Assembly (NCBI GenBank): GCA_002749535.1
Contig: MZZL01000405.1
Coordinates: 1,443,421 to 1,507,420, forward strand
Direction: 5' to 3'
DNA length: 64,000 bases
Source: Apophysomyces variabilis
Lineage: Eukaryota > Mucoromycota > Mucoromycetes > Mucorales > Mucoraceae
The notes beneath the pieces are model-generated. The model made no database searches. It saw nothing but the letters and a program-made list of their open reading frames with translations, and was not told the origin of the DNA. Position numbers and translations under genes: made by a program. Numbering within the stretch: position 1 is the first letter of the stretch; every line of letters starts with the position of its first letter. Positions 1 through 10,835 of this stretch are shown in pieces.

Positions 1-2094
1 GACGAAGATTATAATGAAGAAGCGGATGGTGGTGCATATAACAGTAGCGAAGAGGAGAGCACTGGAGATGGATCTGAATCTGAGGACTATGATGCTCGAG
101 ATGAAGTGAGCGAGAATTGGAACGAGGGCGGTGAGGAAGGCCCGGTGACACGCAGCAGGGCAGGGCAAATCCGACGATCGCATTCAGCAGAGGATATGCG
201 CAGTCCAAGAAGAGGTGGGCGTAGAGGGGGCGGCCGCGGTCGTGGCAGAGGACGGGGCCGTCCTGGGTCAAGTAGGGTCACGCGGAATACTCGCACTCGC
301 GGGCATGATGCTCGAGACCGAAGTGAAGATGAAGATGAGCTTCCTGTGCGACCACGGCGACGACGAGTGACACGTATGTCGTACCTGGAGAGTGATCTTG
401 ATGACTCAGAGCCTGAGTTAATCGATGTAACGGAAGCGGATGAGTCGCAGCGCAGTGAATCTCCAGAAGCTGGTCCTTCCACAGAGGCAGAATATGTAGA
501 GGAAGAATTAGCAGAGGAACCGGAACCCTCGTTGATAGATCGCAAAGGGAAAAGAAAGTTACGCTCTTTTATCGGAGAAGATAGTGATAAAGACTTTAAA
601 GACGAGTCGAGTAGTCGTCCAGTAAAGCAGCAGCGAGTAACTAGAGAGTCATCACGGATTCTTCGGAATGTATCTAAACTTATCAAAGAACAGCCTGAGC
701 CTGCTAAACCCGTACGAAGCGTAGGAAGACCGCGGCGGCAGCAACCGCGCAATCTGACGGCTGCCGAGATACCTCAATATGAGCCCATTGAATGGATAAA
801 GTGCACCGAACGAACGCTATCCAAGTATTTACCTCAGCTAGGCGACAGAATTGTCTTACTGGTCGAAGGTCACCGACAATACTGGGACATGTCGGAGATG
901 GTGAGCCATTTCGATGAAAAACACGGGCCTGTTCAGAGCAACGAACCGGTTGTTTTCGGTACCGTTACTGGTATTAGTTGGCAAGTTGGACCACCTACTT
1001 TTTGTAGGTTAAAATTGCATATACAAGATTTGGTGAATGTTCGCGACGTCTTGTTGAATCAAGCTGATTCTGTGTGGGCACCACGCGGGCGTGATGTGAC
1101 CATTGACTACAGCGACGAGGACGGATGCCCGGAATTTATGGTTTTATGGGAGCGATTTATGGCATCTATGAGTATATTTACCCAGCTACAAACGGGGGAA
1201 AAGGTAGATGCCGTCTACGATGACGGAAAGTATACCGGTACTATATCCACAAGAAACACAAATGGAATGTATTGGAGACGGGCCAAATTGCCTAGCCCGT
1301 GGGCCTATTACCATGTGATATGGTAAGTTGTTTCTGCTTACTGATTAGGGTTTCTTCGATATGTTAATGTCATCTCACCTACAGGGATGACGATGAGTCA
1401 CAGCCGGAAGACTTGAGTCCGTGGGAACTGGTACCAAGCGGAGAGGACTTTTATGGACGCTATGATGTTGCTCCATCCATGTCGCGGCAAGAGTCACTGC
1501 GTGCCAAAGACACCTTGCGATGGTTGATGTCTATCGAAGATTTTCAGTTATATGTCCAGCAAGTTAATTATTATGATTATCCGAATTATCTGTCCCAGAT
1601 TGCATATCCTATCTGTCTGGATATGGTCAATGAGAGATTAGAGAATGGCTTTTATCGTCGTAAAGAGGTAATGAAGGGTGATGAAATATCATTCTTTATT
1701 CCTGATCGATCAAACTTTAGGCCATCATAGATGATGTTGAGCTGATTCGAAAAAATGCACAGAAGTATAACCACGAATCATCAGCAGCTAACAAAAACGC
1801 GCAGAGAATGGCAAGCTTTTTCAAGTCACGATTACTAAGTAAGTTGGTGTTTATTTTGAAATACACCAGGAGCTAACAGGGTTTGAAACCTTTCACAAAG
1901 AACCTCGGATGCCATTGTCTGTAGTTAGAGGAGCCAGGCGAAAGGCACAGTTGGAGGAATCGGATGATGAGTATCGCGAAGATGAAGGCCTAAACGAAGA
2001 AACGGAAGAGGAGGATTGTGATGAACATGATGGTCGTGAAGAGGAAGACGACGATGATGATGACGAGTTTATCGACGACGATGATGATTACTGA
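1..2094 (+). CDS. PHIP/BRWD-like WD40-bromodomain protein, 3' part
   Basis: The reading frame is open from base 1, so the 5' part (expected WD40 repeats) lies outside the window. Exons are 1-1322, 1385-1667, 1721-1838 and 1880-2094; introns of 62, 53 and 41 bases keep phase. A long acidic and RG-rich linker (GRGRGRGR near base 240) and an AT-hook-like VGRPRRQ come first. Next is a segment like the cryptic Tudor region of PHIP (EWIKCTERTLSKYLPQLGD onward), then a bromodomain split over exons 2-4 with the expected YN acetyl-lysine-binding pair (KYNHESS). The tail is Asp/Glu-rich. In animals the family reads histone marks and serves as a CUL4 substrate receptor. The bromodomain and Tudor-like parts are seen; the WD40 part is inferred from the family. 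Confidence 0.82.
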
Positions 2095-2374
2095 GATAAT
2101 TCGAGGGACTCCGCAGTATAAAACTTTGAATAGACAAAATACATGTATAAAAAGACATATAATAGCCGCCGCTTTGTTGAAAGAGTTACAGGGAGAGACT
2201 GCTGGGTCACTGCTCGGTGAGCACAGTAAGATTATCCAATGCTTTGCAAGAACCATAGCCAATACATGTGCTATAATGCTTTGCTATAAAAGCATCTATG
2301 TTACACGAGAAAAGAAAACGCAAACGGGATATATGGGTTGGATTTTTGCAGGCTCCATTATTTCGTTTTGAGTC

Positions 2375-2884
2375 ATGGCGAACGCGAATGAACTAGAGTT
2401 CGCTCCCGTTTCATTGGAGGATTTAGATATTATTGCCGCTTTGGAAGCCATTTCCTTCCATCCGGACGAAGCAGCATCAAAAGAACAATTGGCAAAACGT
2501 ATTGGCTATGCGACGCAAGAGGATGACGCATTAATGGCGGTGGCACGGTATCATGGCCAATTGGTGGGCTATATTGCTACGACACTGACGAATGCACCGC
2601 TCGTCACCGACGAATCCATGTCGAGCCATGAACCGGGTGGACAGACAGTATGTCTTCATGGCGTTTGCATTGCTCCCGAGTACCGTGGAAGAGGATGGGC
2701 CGTGGCTCTCATGCGCTATTGGATTCAGCAACTGAAACGCAAAAACAAATACAAACGCATCGCATTACTAAGTCGGCCTCAACTGACGGGATTGTATGAA
2801 ACGGTTGGTTTTAGAACGTTGGGAAAAAGCGAGGTCGTTCATGGACCTGAGCCTTGGTATGATTGTGTCTTGGATCTGTCCTGA
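2375..2884 (+). CDS. GNAT N-acetyltransferase, AANAT/Paa1-like
   Basis: Single-exon protein of 169 residues. The acetyl-CoA loop is visible as VCIAPEYRGRGWA (about residues 97-109), matching the GNAT motif A pattern RxxGxG/A. The C-terminal part LYETVGFRTLGKSEVVHGP resembles motif B of the arylalkylamine (serotonin) and polyamine acetyltransferase group, as in yeast Paa1. Members acetylate small amines in the cytosol. The ATG at 2375 is the first in frame and gives a normal N-terminal beta strand. The stop lies 78 bases from the end of the convergent JMJD7 gene. The exact substrate cannot be read from the sequence. Confidence 0.8.
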   Translation: MANANELEFAPVSLEDLDIIAALEAISFHPDEAASKEQLAKRIGYATQEDDALMAVARYHGQLVGYIATTLTNAPLVTDESMSSHEPGGQTVCLHGVCIAPEYRGRGWAVALMRYWIQQLKRKNKYKRIALLSRPQLTGLYETVGFRTLGKSEVVHGPEPWYDCVLDLS

Positions 2885-2962
2885 TACAAAACAATAAAAA
2901 AAAGAACAAAAGAAATACGGAAGGTAGGAGACAGAGAGAGAGAGAAAGAGAGGGTGCTATTC

Positions 2963-4496
2963 CTAAGATAAGTTCTCTTCTTGTTTTTCTTGCTCTTCTT
3001 CTGATGAGCTTTCGTTGCCTGCACAGCGATCGCTTTGGCCATCCATTACCCCGGCGACAAGGCCGCGGAAAAGTCCCATAGATGGAAATATCATATTGGA
3101 GTAGTCCATATCATACCAATAATTAATGGCAATGACGCCGTTTTCACCTTGTTGTAAAACTTGGTGGAACCATAAAGCTGTATAGGAGCAAGAGAAAAAG
3201 TTGAACATGATTGTCACCAAGCTTCGATTCACTCTCCCAAAGGGTTGGCAAGGAAAATTCCCTTTTTTTTCTAATTTACCTGGCAAATAAAGCATATCAC
3301 CTTCCTTCACGGTAACAATGATTGGGCGGGCATGTTTAAAACGAGGAAATCGTTCAAGATCTGGACGGAGTGGGTCAACCGGGATCCACGGGGTATGAGA
3401 ACCTGACGGGATCAACTCTAATTGACCTGTCGTCTGATTCGGTGTGTATATAGCGTTCGGATAAAGGGATTCTAAAGACCATTTTTTTTTGCGGATTCGG
3501 TGCGTAATGCTCCGTTTAGTCAAGAAAACAGGTCGACCACACGTCGATCTTTTGTACATTACCATGCATGCAGTAATACTCCGTCGGTGGAAGTAACACA
3601 AAGGTTTTTTGGCCCCGGACAACAGCATAACAATTTTCGTACGGGTCTTTATGCAAGGATGTGATGCTCTTTTCATCACCGAACCAAAAATTAACAGCAT
3701 CTGGCGACTTGCCTATGGTATAGAGACCAAAGTTTAAATGGATTTGTGATCGAAGGTGAAACTTTACCTAATGCTTCACTACACCAGGTAATTTCCTCGT
3801 CAACATCATCTTGGAGCAAAGAAAATTCCACAGGCAAACTTCCATTTTGCAACGAAATATAATGTGCATGCTTGCTTGTGGTTTTGCCCTCGATAATGTC
3901 AATATATTGGTTCAATGGCATGGATTGTTCATAAGGCATGGCGAAGTATTCTCGAGCAGTTATCGGGTCATAAGTGACAGCATCTGCATAACTAACAAGG
4001 GCGTCATATTTTTTTGGGGTTGATATAATGTCTGTTCTTATTACCCATTTGGTGTGGCTAAAGAGAAAAGAATTAGGTCATTCCTATGCATCGTACATTA
4101 TACTGTCGCTCTATCACTTACTTGCCACGGTCACCGTATGATCGCCCATTTTGTTGCGCAGATAATCATTTGTCCACAAGTGATTAGCGGGCCAATGATT
4201 GAAAGCGTCTATCGACCTTAGCTTTTGAGTCATCCTGCTTATACTAAAATGGCTGAAAGAAAAAAAGAAAACCTTTGATAATAGCGGGTCTGTTAGGATG
4301 GACACTTGTTCGCAAGAATTCCAGGGGAGTTGGAGGTGAAGGGTACACATGAACATAAGACCCATTGATGTCTTTTTTTTTTCACAATGTAATTTTTTTT
4401 TATTTAGATAAATATTGTTTTCATTGTAATACTATCATCATCATAACAAAACCAACCTTGGTATTCTCGAATAAAATTAATAAATGCTTGGTCCAT
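2963..4496 (-). CDS. JMJD7: JMJD7-like JmjC 2-oxoglutarate oxygenase
   Basis: Eight exons, all in phase, encode about 339 residues: 4496-4457, 4371-4273, 4208-4122, 4057-4045, 3991-3768, 3712-3563, 3471-3280 and 3177-2963. The product follows animal JMJD7 closely: [35 protein letters not shown], then the iron-binding HxD in SLHKDPYEN and the distal histidine in ALWFHQV. JMJD7 is a cytosolic/nuclear lysyl-3-hydroxylase acting on TRAFAC GTPases (DRG1/2) in animals; a peptidase role is also reported. The 13-base exon 4 supplies TTPNG and is needed to match the family. The tail is Glu-rich. It shares a 212-base divergent promoter with eS17. Confidence 0.88.
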
Positions 4497-4708
4497 CACT
4501 GGCTGCTGAGCACAAGAAAGCGGTGAGAGAGTAAAAGAAAACGGAAACAAGAGGACAAAACGAGAAGAGAAAGATAGGGAGAAAGAGAGCGATCGGACTC
4601 GCAAGCCACAGGATGGATTCAAGAAATCGGAGTTTCATTCTCCAATATGAGTGGGTCCATTCCTTTGGCATCCCCTTCTTTCCTCCTTCTACCCTATCGC
4701 TTTACACC

Positions 4709-5594
4709 ATGGTATGTCAAAACCTTTTGTCGTTGATAAGAGAGATATCTGAGATTGCTTGAATCTATAAATCAATCAATGAATGGATGGATCGAATCAA
4801 CCGACGGATGGATGGATGGATGGAGATGAACAAGAGAAATTGGAAAAGGATGGAAATAGTAAACCTGTATCCTCTCCATGTAGGGCCGCGTTAGAACCAA
4901 GACCGTCAAGAAGGCTTCCCGCGTTGTCATCGAAAAGTACTACCCCCGTCTTACTTTGGACTTCCAGACCAACAAGCGCATTCTCGATGAGGTTGCCATT
5001 CTTCAGTCCAAGCGTCTCCGCAACAAGATTGCTGGTTTCACCACCCACTTGATGAAGCGTATCTCCCGTGGTCCCGTCCGCGGTATCTCCTTCAAGTTGC
5101 AAGAAGAAGAACGTGAACGTCGTGACAACTACGTTCCCGAAGTCTCTGCTTTGGACACCTCCGTCATTGAGGTTGATCCCCAGACTGAGGTAAATATTTG
5201 GTGTTTGAATTATTTTACATTTTTTGTGCGTCCGTACGCATGCTTGTGTCTCGCTTTGTTCAAGATGGGCATAGCAAAAAAAAATCAAAAAAAAGAAAGA
5301 AAAAGTGGGGCAAAAGCCATGCGCGCGGTGGGATCTTTCGATGGCCAAATTTTTTCTCTCTTTCGCTATAATTTCTTTTTATACTTTTTATCTTGAGGTG
5401 TCAAGATTCCACCGCGCACAATTTGGCTTAATACTTTTTGTTTGTTTTTTTTTCTCTAGGAATTGCTCAAGTCGCTTCACTTTGAAAACCTTCCTGGTGT
5501 CCGTGTGACCGCTCCTGCACCCGCTTTCGACCCCAAGGCAAGCCGTGGACGCCGTGACAACCGTGGTCCCCGCAAGGCCGAAGCTCAGGCCTAA
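4709..5594 (+). CDS. RPS17: 40S ribosomal protein eS17
   Basis: Three exons: the ATG alone at 4709-4711, then 4884-5189 and 5460-5594, giving 147 residues. The protein begins [20 protein letters not shown] and continues with [32 protein letters not shown] and a Gly/Arg-rich end, which is the complete eS17 pattern. eS17 is a component of the 40S subunit body. An intron directly after the start codon is common in fungal ribosomal protein genes and may help expression. The start follows a pyrimidine-rich tract ending in ACACC. Intron 1 carries a GGAT microsatellite and intron 2 (270 bases) is unusually long for this window. Confidence 0.96.
4779..4824. repeat. (GGAT)n microsatellite in eS17 intron 1
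   Basis: Two short tracts of GGAT units, the second a run of GGATGGATGGATGGATGG, lie in the first intron of the eS17 gene. It is simple sequence with no coding role. Confidence 0.8.
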
Positions 5595-6195
5595 AATCTC
5601 CTTTTTTAGTATGAAAGAGGTCACTCCATCTTAATAAAAAAGAATGGTTCTTTTTTTTATTGAGTAATTTTACCAGGGAATCATTGGGCGGGAAATCATA
5701 AATTTGGTTTAGAATGGGCAGGAGGACAGTCAAAGAGATACCCGTGCGTGTGATGTGTGCGTATGTGTCTTTCTATCTATCTAGGTGTTGTCAATGGACT
5801 GCTCCGTAGAAAGAAAAATAAGAAAGATATGCAAACCATCATCATATTCCTATCACATTGGATCTTCAAATGATATGTGATTCATTCGATCATACAAATT
5901 TCCATGTCAATCCTTTGACAATCATGGGCAATTCCATTTCCTTTCAAACACTAAGATCGTTACCTTTATGGTCTTGTCACTTTTTGACAAAACATTTCTA
6001 TGCACGGACATTCCCCTATGTCCCTTCCCTCCCCCCAAAGTTCTTCTGATTTGTCCTTCGATGTCATACCCCTCGTACCTGCTGGTGTCCATTACGGCTT
6101 TTTTCTTCCTTCTTGATCGAAGTAGGGTTGATCATGACAAGAAATAGTACAAAAAAGGACAATCTGTCATTTCGGTCTCTTCTTAGAGGAATCAG
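5595..6195. other. intergenic, eS17 3' flank to chitinase promoter
   Basis: About 600 bases with T-rich 3' flank of eS17, a short GTGT/GTATGT tract near 5745-5770 and no convincing coding frame or RNA gene on either strand. Confidence 0.6.
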
Positions 6196-6203
6196 TATAA
6201 AAG
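6196..6203 (+). promoter_or_regulatory. TATA box of chitinase gene
   Basis: TATAAAAG lies 110 bases upstream of the chitinase ATG, a normal distance for a fungal TATA promoter with a short leader. Confidence 0.5.
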
Positions 6204-6312
6204 AAGCACGGAAACCCAACCTGTCATGGAGAAAATCATAAAGAAAGACGATTCTCTTTATATCTGTCTAGACTAAGTCTCATCACACAGGAATCACACC
6301 AAAACAAAAGAA

Positions 6313-8408
6313 ATGCAGTTATCTCTTTCTTCTTGGTCTTTCGCCCTTCTCGTAGCTGCTGCGGTTGTTCTCCCCTCGAATGTCCGAGCATTCGACGACG
6401 GCGGCCATGGTAACCTGCTTCTTTACTGGTAAGAAAGAAAGTAGCGAAAACTTTGTATAGGTAGATAGTCAATGCTTGCTTTTAGGGGGCAAAACTCTGC
6501 TGGTGTAGGCGGCCTAGCGCAACAACAGGTAACTCGACTGCTTTCCGTTTTCGGTCTTTTATTCTGAGCATACTGTTAAACTAACACGATTTGCTTTTTG
6601 GTTTCCTTGTAATAGAGACTATCCACTTATTGTCAAGACGATACGACCGATGTATTTGCCATTGCTTTTCTGCATCAGTTCGGTAAAGGAAAACGAAAAG
6701 AAAGAAGAATCCCTTCTTTTAAGATTCAATGTCTTTTGTTTCACGGTGTGCTCATCAGTTTATAAAACAAAAAAAATTGCAGGTAGTGGCAAGCAGATCG
6801 CTTTTGATTTGGCCAATGCTAGTAACAATTGTACTGGGTTGATTGAAGGTAAAGCAAACATGGAAAGGCGAAACTGTTCCTCACATTCAACTTTAGGAAC
6901 CCAACTGATGAATTGCCCTCAAGTGGAAGAAGATATCAAGCTATGTCAGTCCAAAGGAAAAAAGATCTTACTTTCCATGGGAGGAGCGACAGGTAGTTAT
7001 AGCTTGGATAATGAGCAAGATGGTGTGACACTAGCGGACGATCTGTGGGCCACGTTTGGAAATGGCGGTGGCAAGGCACGACCTTTCGGCAGTGCTGTGA
7101 TTGACGGGTTTGATTTGGATCTTGAAGGAGGTGGTAGCAAAGGCTATGTGAACTTTGTCAATAAGATGCGCGAACATTTTGGTAAGAACAGAAACTTTCT
7201 GTCTGTCTGCCTCGCTCACACACCGATGAACACGTTCTTGCCTCCTTTAGCCTCGGATAAATCGAAAAAGTACTATATTTCTGCCGCTCCTCAATGTCCT
7301 TTTCCTGATGCTTACCTTGGCGACGTATTAAATTCTGCTTCACTGGACATTCTTTCGTAAGTTGTCTCTTTTCTATTTTGTTTGTACGTTGTTCCTTGTG
7401 ACTTTAATTAACCAGCAGAATTCTGTTTTACTTACAGTATTCAATTCTACAACAACGTAAGTAGAAAGGCCGCTGAAAATGGAAAAGCTGGGTTCTAACG
7501 CAGGTATAATGATGTATTTCTATAGTACTGCAGCGTGAATAATAAAGACCAGTTCAATTATGCCGTCTGGGATGACTGGGCGCGAACAAAGTCTGTCAAC
7601 AAAGATGTCAAGCTTTACGTTGGCGTTCCTGGATCTCCTACAGCAGCCACTTCTGGATATGCTTCCATCGACACCATGAAAAGTACGATCGACAGCCTGC
7701 AAAAACAGTACCCTTCTTTTGCTGGTGTCATGATGTGGGATGCATCGCAAGCTTATGGCAATCGAGATGGGTCACCCCACTATGCTGGGGCCATTTCGCA
7801 AATATTAAAAAGGTATTTTAAAACAAAAAGATAGCAAGCCAAAAGATGGCAGTTGGACAAGGGGAAAGAAAGAAAAAGGAATAGTGCGGGTGCTTAATGT
7901 CTCATGTTTGTGTCAAAATGAAATAGCAACAAGAAATACCATCGATCTACCTCGACTGGCCCCGGCTCCACTTCTTCATCGGCAAGTTCCAAGCCTTCTA
8001 CTACCAAGGATCAGCCAAGTTCAACCTCCAGGTATGGAAGTATAGAGAGAGAGATGAAGAAAGGGAGGGATGGATGGATGGCGTATCTAGGATATGGTGT
8101 GATTTTTGAAACCTTATGCACACGCGCCTGGGTGTGATCGGTGCCTGATTAGTTTTCCGTATTCTCAATTTTGGTTTAGTGCTCCTCCTTCATCTTCACC
8201 ATCCACGCCACCTTCGCATGGATCGCCCTGTGGGGACGCATATAAATTGACTTGCAGTGGTAGAAGCTATGCCGAATGTGTCTATGGTCGATGGGTTGTT
8301 CGTCCCTGTGCAGGTGGCCTGGTTTGTCGTGATTCGGCCACTCTCGGTGCTCAGTGTGGTTATCCTGAAACACGAAAACATCGAAGAAGAAGCCATTTCA
8401 GAAAGTAA
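6313..8408 (+). CDS. secreted GH18 class III chitinase with C-terminal chitin-binding module
   Basis: Nine exons encode 463 residues: 6313-6428, 6486-6528, 6616-6682, 6783-6848, 6897-7356, 7438-7456, 7526-7812, 7927-8031 and 8180-8408. A signal peptide (hydrophobic FALLVAAAVVL, then a likely cut near VRA) leads into a GH18 barrel. The catalytic signature is DGFDLDLEGG, matching DxxDxDxE with its acid/base Glu. KKILLSMGGATGSY and the Trp in GVMMWDASQ complete the substrate site. A Ser/Thr/Pro linker follows, then a Cys-rich end (CGDAYKLTC, ECVYGRWVVRPC, CGYP) resembling CBM19. It hydrolyses chitin in the wall or outside the cell. The layout resembles chitinases reported from Rhizopus. The Leu in DLDLE replaces the more usual Phe/Ile. 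Confidence 0.92.
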
Positions 8409-9848
8409 TCCCATGGAAACAGAAAAGTGTAACTAAGGTCATACAACAATGACCTAATGCCAAGCAAAACAGAACGACAAAAAAGAAAAGAAAATAACAC
8501 CAATTTATATTATGTGTTATGTTGTATTATTATTTGGTACACACTCCTAAAGCTTCAGCTATATATTATTAAATAAGCGTTTTTTTGCCTTGAAGCGGAA
8601 AGACTGAACAAGACATTGCGAACGGACCATGTTCGGGTGTTGTGCCGTCTTTGTCATGTTAAACACTAGTTCCGTTATGTACCCCATTCTCAAACATTAA
8701 ACCGTTCTTTTCGTTTTTGCTCTTTTTGTCTTTCCTTCCCTTTCTTAGCTAAAGCAAAAAGAAGGTTCATTAACTAGAGAGAAAATCAACTATGCCTTCT
8801 TCTAAGCGTTTCTCTAGCATATTAGTCCCATGATCAAGGAATTTTCGGCCGTTTAGATGTTAAACGAAGATCAATATTGACTTTCTAAGGATCGCTCTTC
8901 CCAAAATGTCCTACAAATAATTACTCGTTTAAGTGGATGATCTAGATTTCATACGGCATTATTTTCCTAATAGAGATGAAAAACGAACTGTACGCTTAGT
9001 CTCCAGGTTACGAAAGAATAGAAAAGGTGTAAAGACAAGTAAAAGGAATCAGAAGATATGAAACATTAAAAGGAGACAAGGCACGGAGAGATCGCAGATC
9101 GTTCCAGAGGCAGAAATGTCCTATTTGTGACACATAATGAAAGAGGGTTGTCTTAGTGACAAAAGGAAGAGAGAGAGATGGATGGCATACCGGAAATATT
9201 TTATTACGTTTGAAAATGCCTTACGTAAAAAGTATGGCTGTACAGACTTCTGTTGCCATATTAGGGAATTAATGCTGCGTATCCTGTTAATCACAGTCGT
9301 GCAACGTGCTCGATGTTGGTGCCGACAGAAGACAAGTGTTACATCTGAAATCTTTTATATTCGACTTTGTGCTACTATGCACCCCAAATGCTGTGTCTAT
9401 TTCTTGACGTCTTTAGAGATAGAAATCCCTCTGTTTATTCCTCTTTCTCTCTCAAACATTGTCCTCCAATCCTTCCTGACCCAACTCTATTACAATTACA
9501 AGGTTTCTTGGAAAGCTTAGTATCACATAACATATATGTCCTTCTACATACGTGCAAATGTATTTATTATTAACATAAAAGAAAACAAAAGAAAAAGGAA
9601 TGAAACAAAACAGCAACGTATAACAAATGAGGTAATTTCTCCTTTTCTCTTTCTTTGCCATAGGTTAAAAAAACGAAAAGGAAGAAAAAAGCAGGGATGA
9701 GTGGAGGAACAAAGGAGGGGCCGGGGAAGGGAAGAAAGTGCCCATGCTGAATGTCAAGAGCTCAATCGATCAAACAATAATGATAGTAATAATAATAATA
9801 ATAACGCTTTCTTAGAGCATCCCATAAATCTTTTGGCAGTTGTGGTGA
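8409..9848. other. intergenic, no gene seen
   Basis: About 1.4 kb between the convergent chitinase and GATA-factor genes. It holds AT-rich flanks and an (AAT)n tract at about 9781-9803. Open frames here (for example 9137-9520) lack family motifs, splice structure and codon regularity, so I call no gene. Confidence 0.55.
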
Positions 9849-10835
9849 CTATTTTGTTGATGTTCTGTTTGAAGACCGTCTTCGCTTTTTGTGTGTGGAT
9901 GTCCGGTTTCGCTTCTTGATCACATCGGTTTTTAAACAACGAGGACGAACGGTTCCGTGCAATTTGAAGAATAATCCACATGCATTGCATAGAGGCTCGC
10001 CTTTCGAATTACGGCGCCATAAAGGAGTACATTGCGTATCGCAATTGGTACATTGAGTAGCACGATGTTCTCTTTTTGCCGACGGCACATCATTTTGTGC
10101 TGGTGGCGATGGACGATCGTCTTGCTCTCTTGGATCGATTTCGTTGCTCGTAGTACTACTACTACTAATACTAATATTGCTGCTGCTGATGGTTTCTTCC
10201 ATACAGGTACTATTGTTCTTGCTTGAAAAAGAGACGGTATGATTAGAATTTGCGGGTAAATGGCTAATATGAAAAGGGTATTGATCTCCCTCCATTTTTC
10301 CTTCTTCTTGGTCTTCTTCTACTACTAGTTTTGTTGGTATGCCTTGAAGAGGCCATGCAGTACGCTCGTTTCCAGGCGTCAGCATGGGTGTAGGGAAGAC
10401 GCCGTTCAATGAATTCAAAAACCCAAAGTTCGTAAGTGCCATATCGTCATATGTTTCGCTACATAGCGTAAGGTCGACTGATGTATGATGATCGTGACGT
10501 TCTCGGAATCTTGGGCACCCCATCGTACCCATCATGTAGGTATGTTCTGGTATGGTTGTCAATAAAGGCGTATTCAATGAGCCAAGATGCGTCTGCACGT
10601 GTCTGGGTTTAGTGGCTAGCATATGTGGATATCTTCCTGCATATGGAGGCTGCTGTTGCTGGTATATCGGTGTCGCTGAAAACATGTGACTATGGTGGTT
10701 TGTCTGCTCATGTATTTCCTGACGCGCCATAGCAGGCATTGGGTGCTCTATTCGCGCGTTTTCCCAATCTAATTGCGGATAGTTCATATACAACGGCATT
10801 CGTTGTGGTTCTTGGTAATTGAGGTAAGTAAACAT
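9849..10835 (-). CDS. single-finger GATA-type zinc-finger transcription factor
   Basis: Single exon, 328 residues, ATG at 10835. One GATA finger near the C-terminus has the C-x2-C-x17-C-x2-C form ([14 protein letters not shown], then [12 protein letters not shown]), followed by [14 protein letters not shown] and a strongly basic tail that extends DNA contact and nuclear import. The 250-residue N-terminal part is Met/Tyr/His/Ser-rich and low in known domains. The finger class (17-residue loop) is that of AreA/Gln3-type regulators of nitrogen use, but single-finger factors for other processes look the same, so the target set is not assigned. It would bind HGATAR sites. A cluster of such sites lies 9 kb away, upstream of the xanthine dioxygenase gene. 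Confidence 0.9.
   Translation of the reverse strand: MFTYLNYQEPQRMPLYMNYPQLDWENARIEHPMPAMARQEIHEQTNHHSHMFSATPIYQQQQPPYAGRYPHMLATKPRHVQTHLGSLNTPLLTTIPEHTYMMGTMGCPRFRERHDHHTSVDLTLCSETYDDMALTNFGFLNSLNGVFPTPMLTPGNERTAWPLQGIPTKLVVEEDQEEGKMEGDQYPFHISHLPANSNHTVSFSSKNNSTCMEETISSSNISISSSSTTSNEIDPREQDDRPSPPAQNDVPSAKREHRATQCTNCDTQCTPLWRRNSKGEPLCNACGLFFKLHGTVRPRCLKTDVIKKRNRTSTHKKRRRSSNRTSTK

Noticed and set aside
2018..2371. Frame overlapping the acidic tail of the first gene
   Set aside because: It is an out-of-frame reading of the GAT/GAC-rich tail and AT-rich spacer.
9137..9520. 127-codon plus-strand frame in the spacer before the GATA gene
   Set aside because: No family motif, erratic composition and no splice or promoter context.
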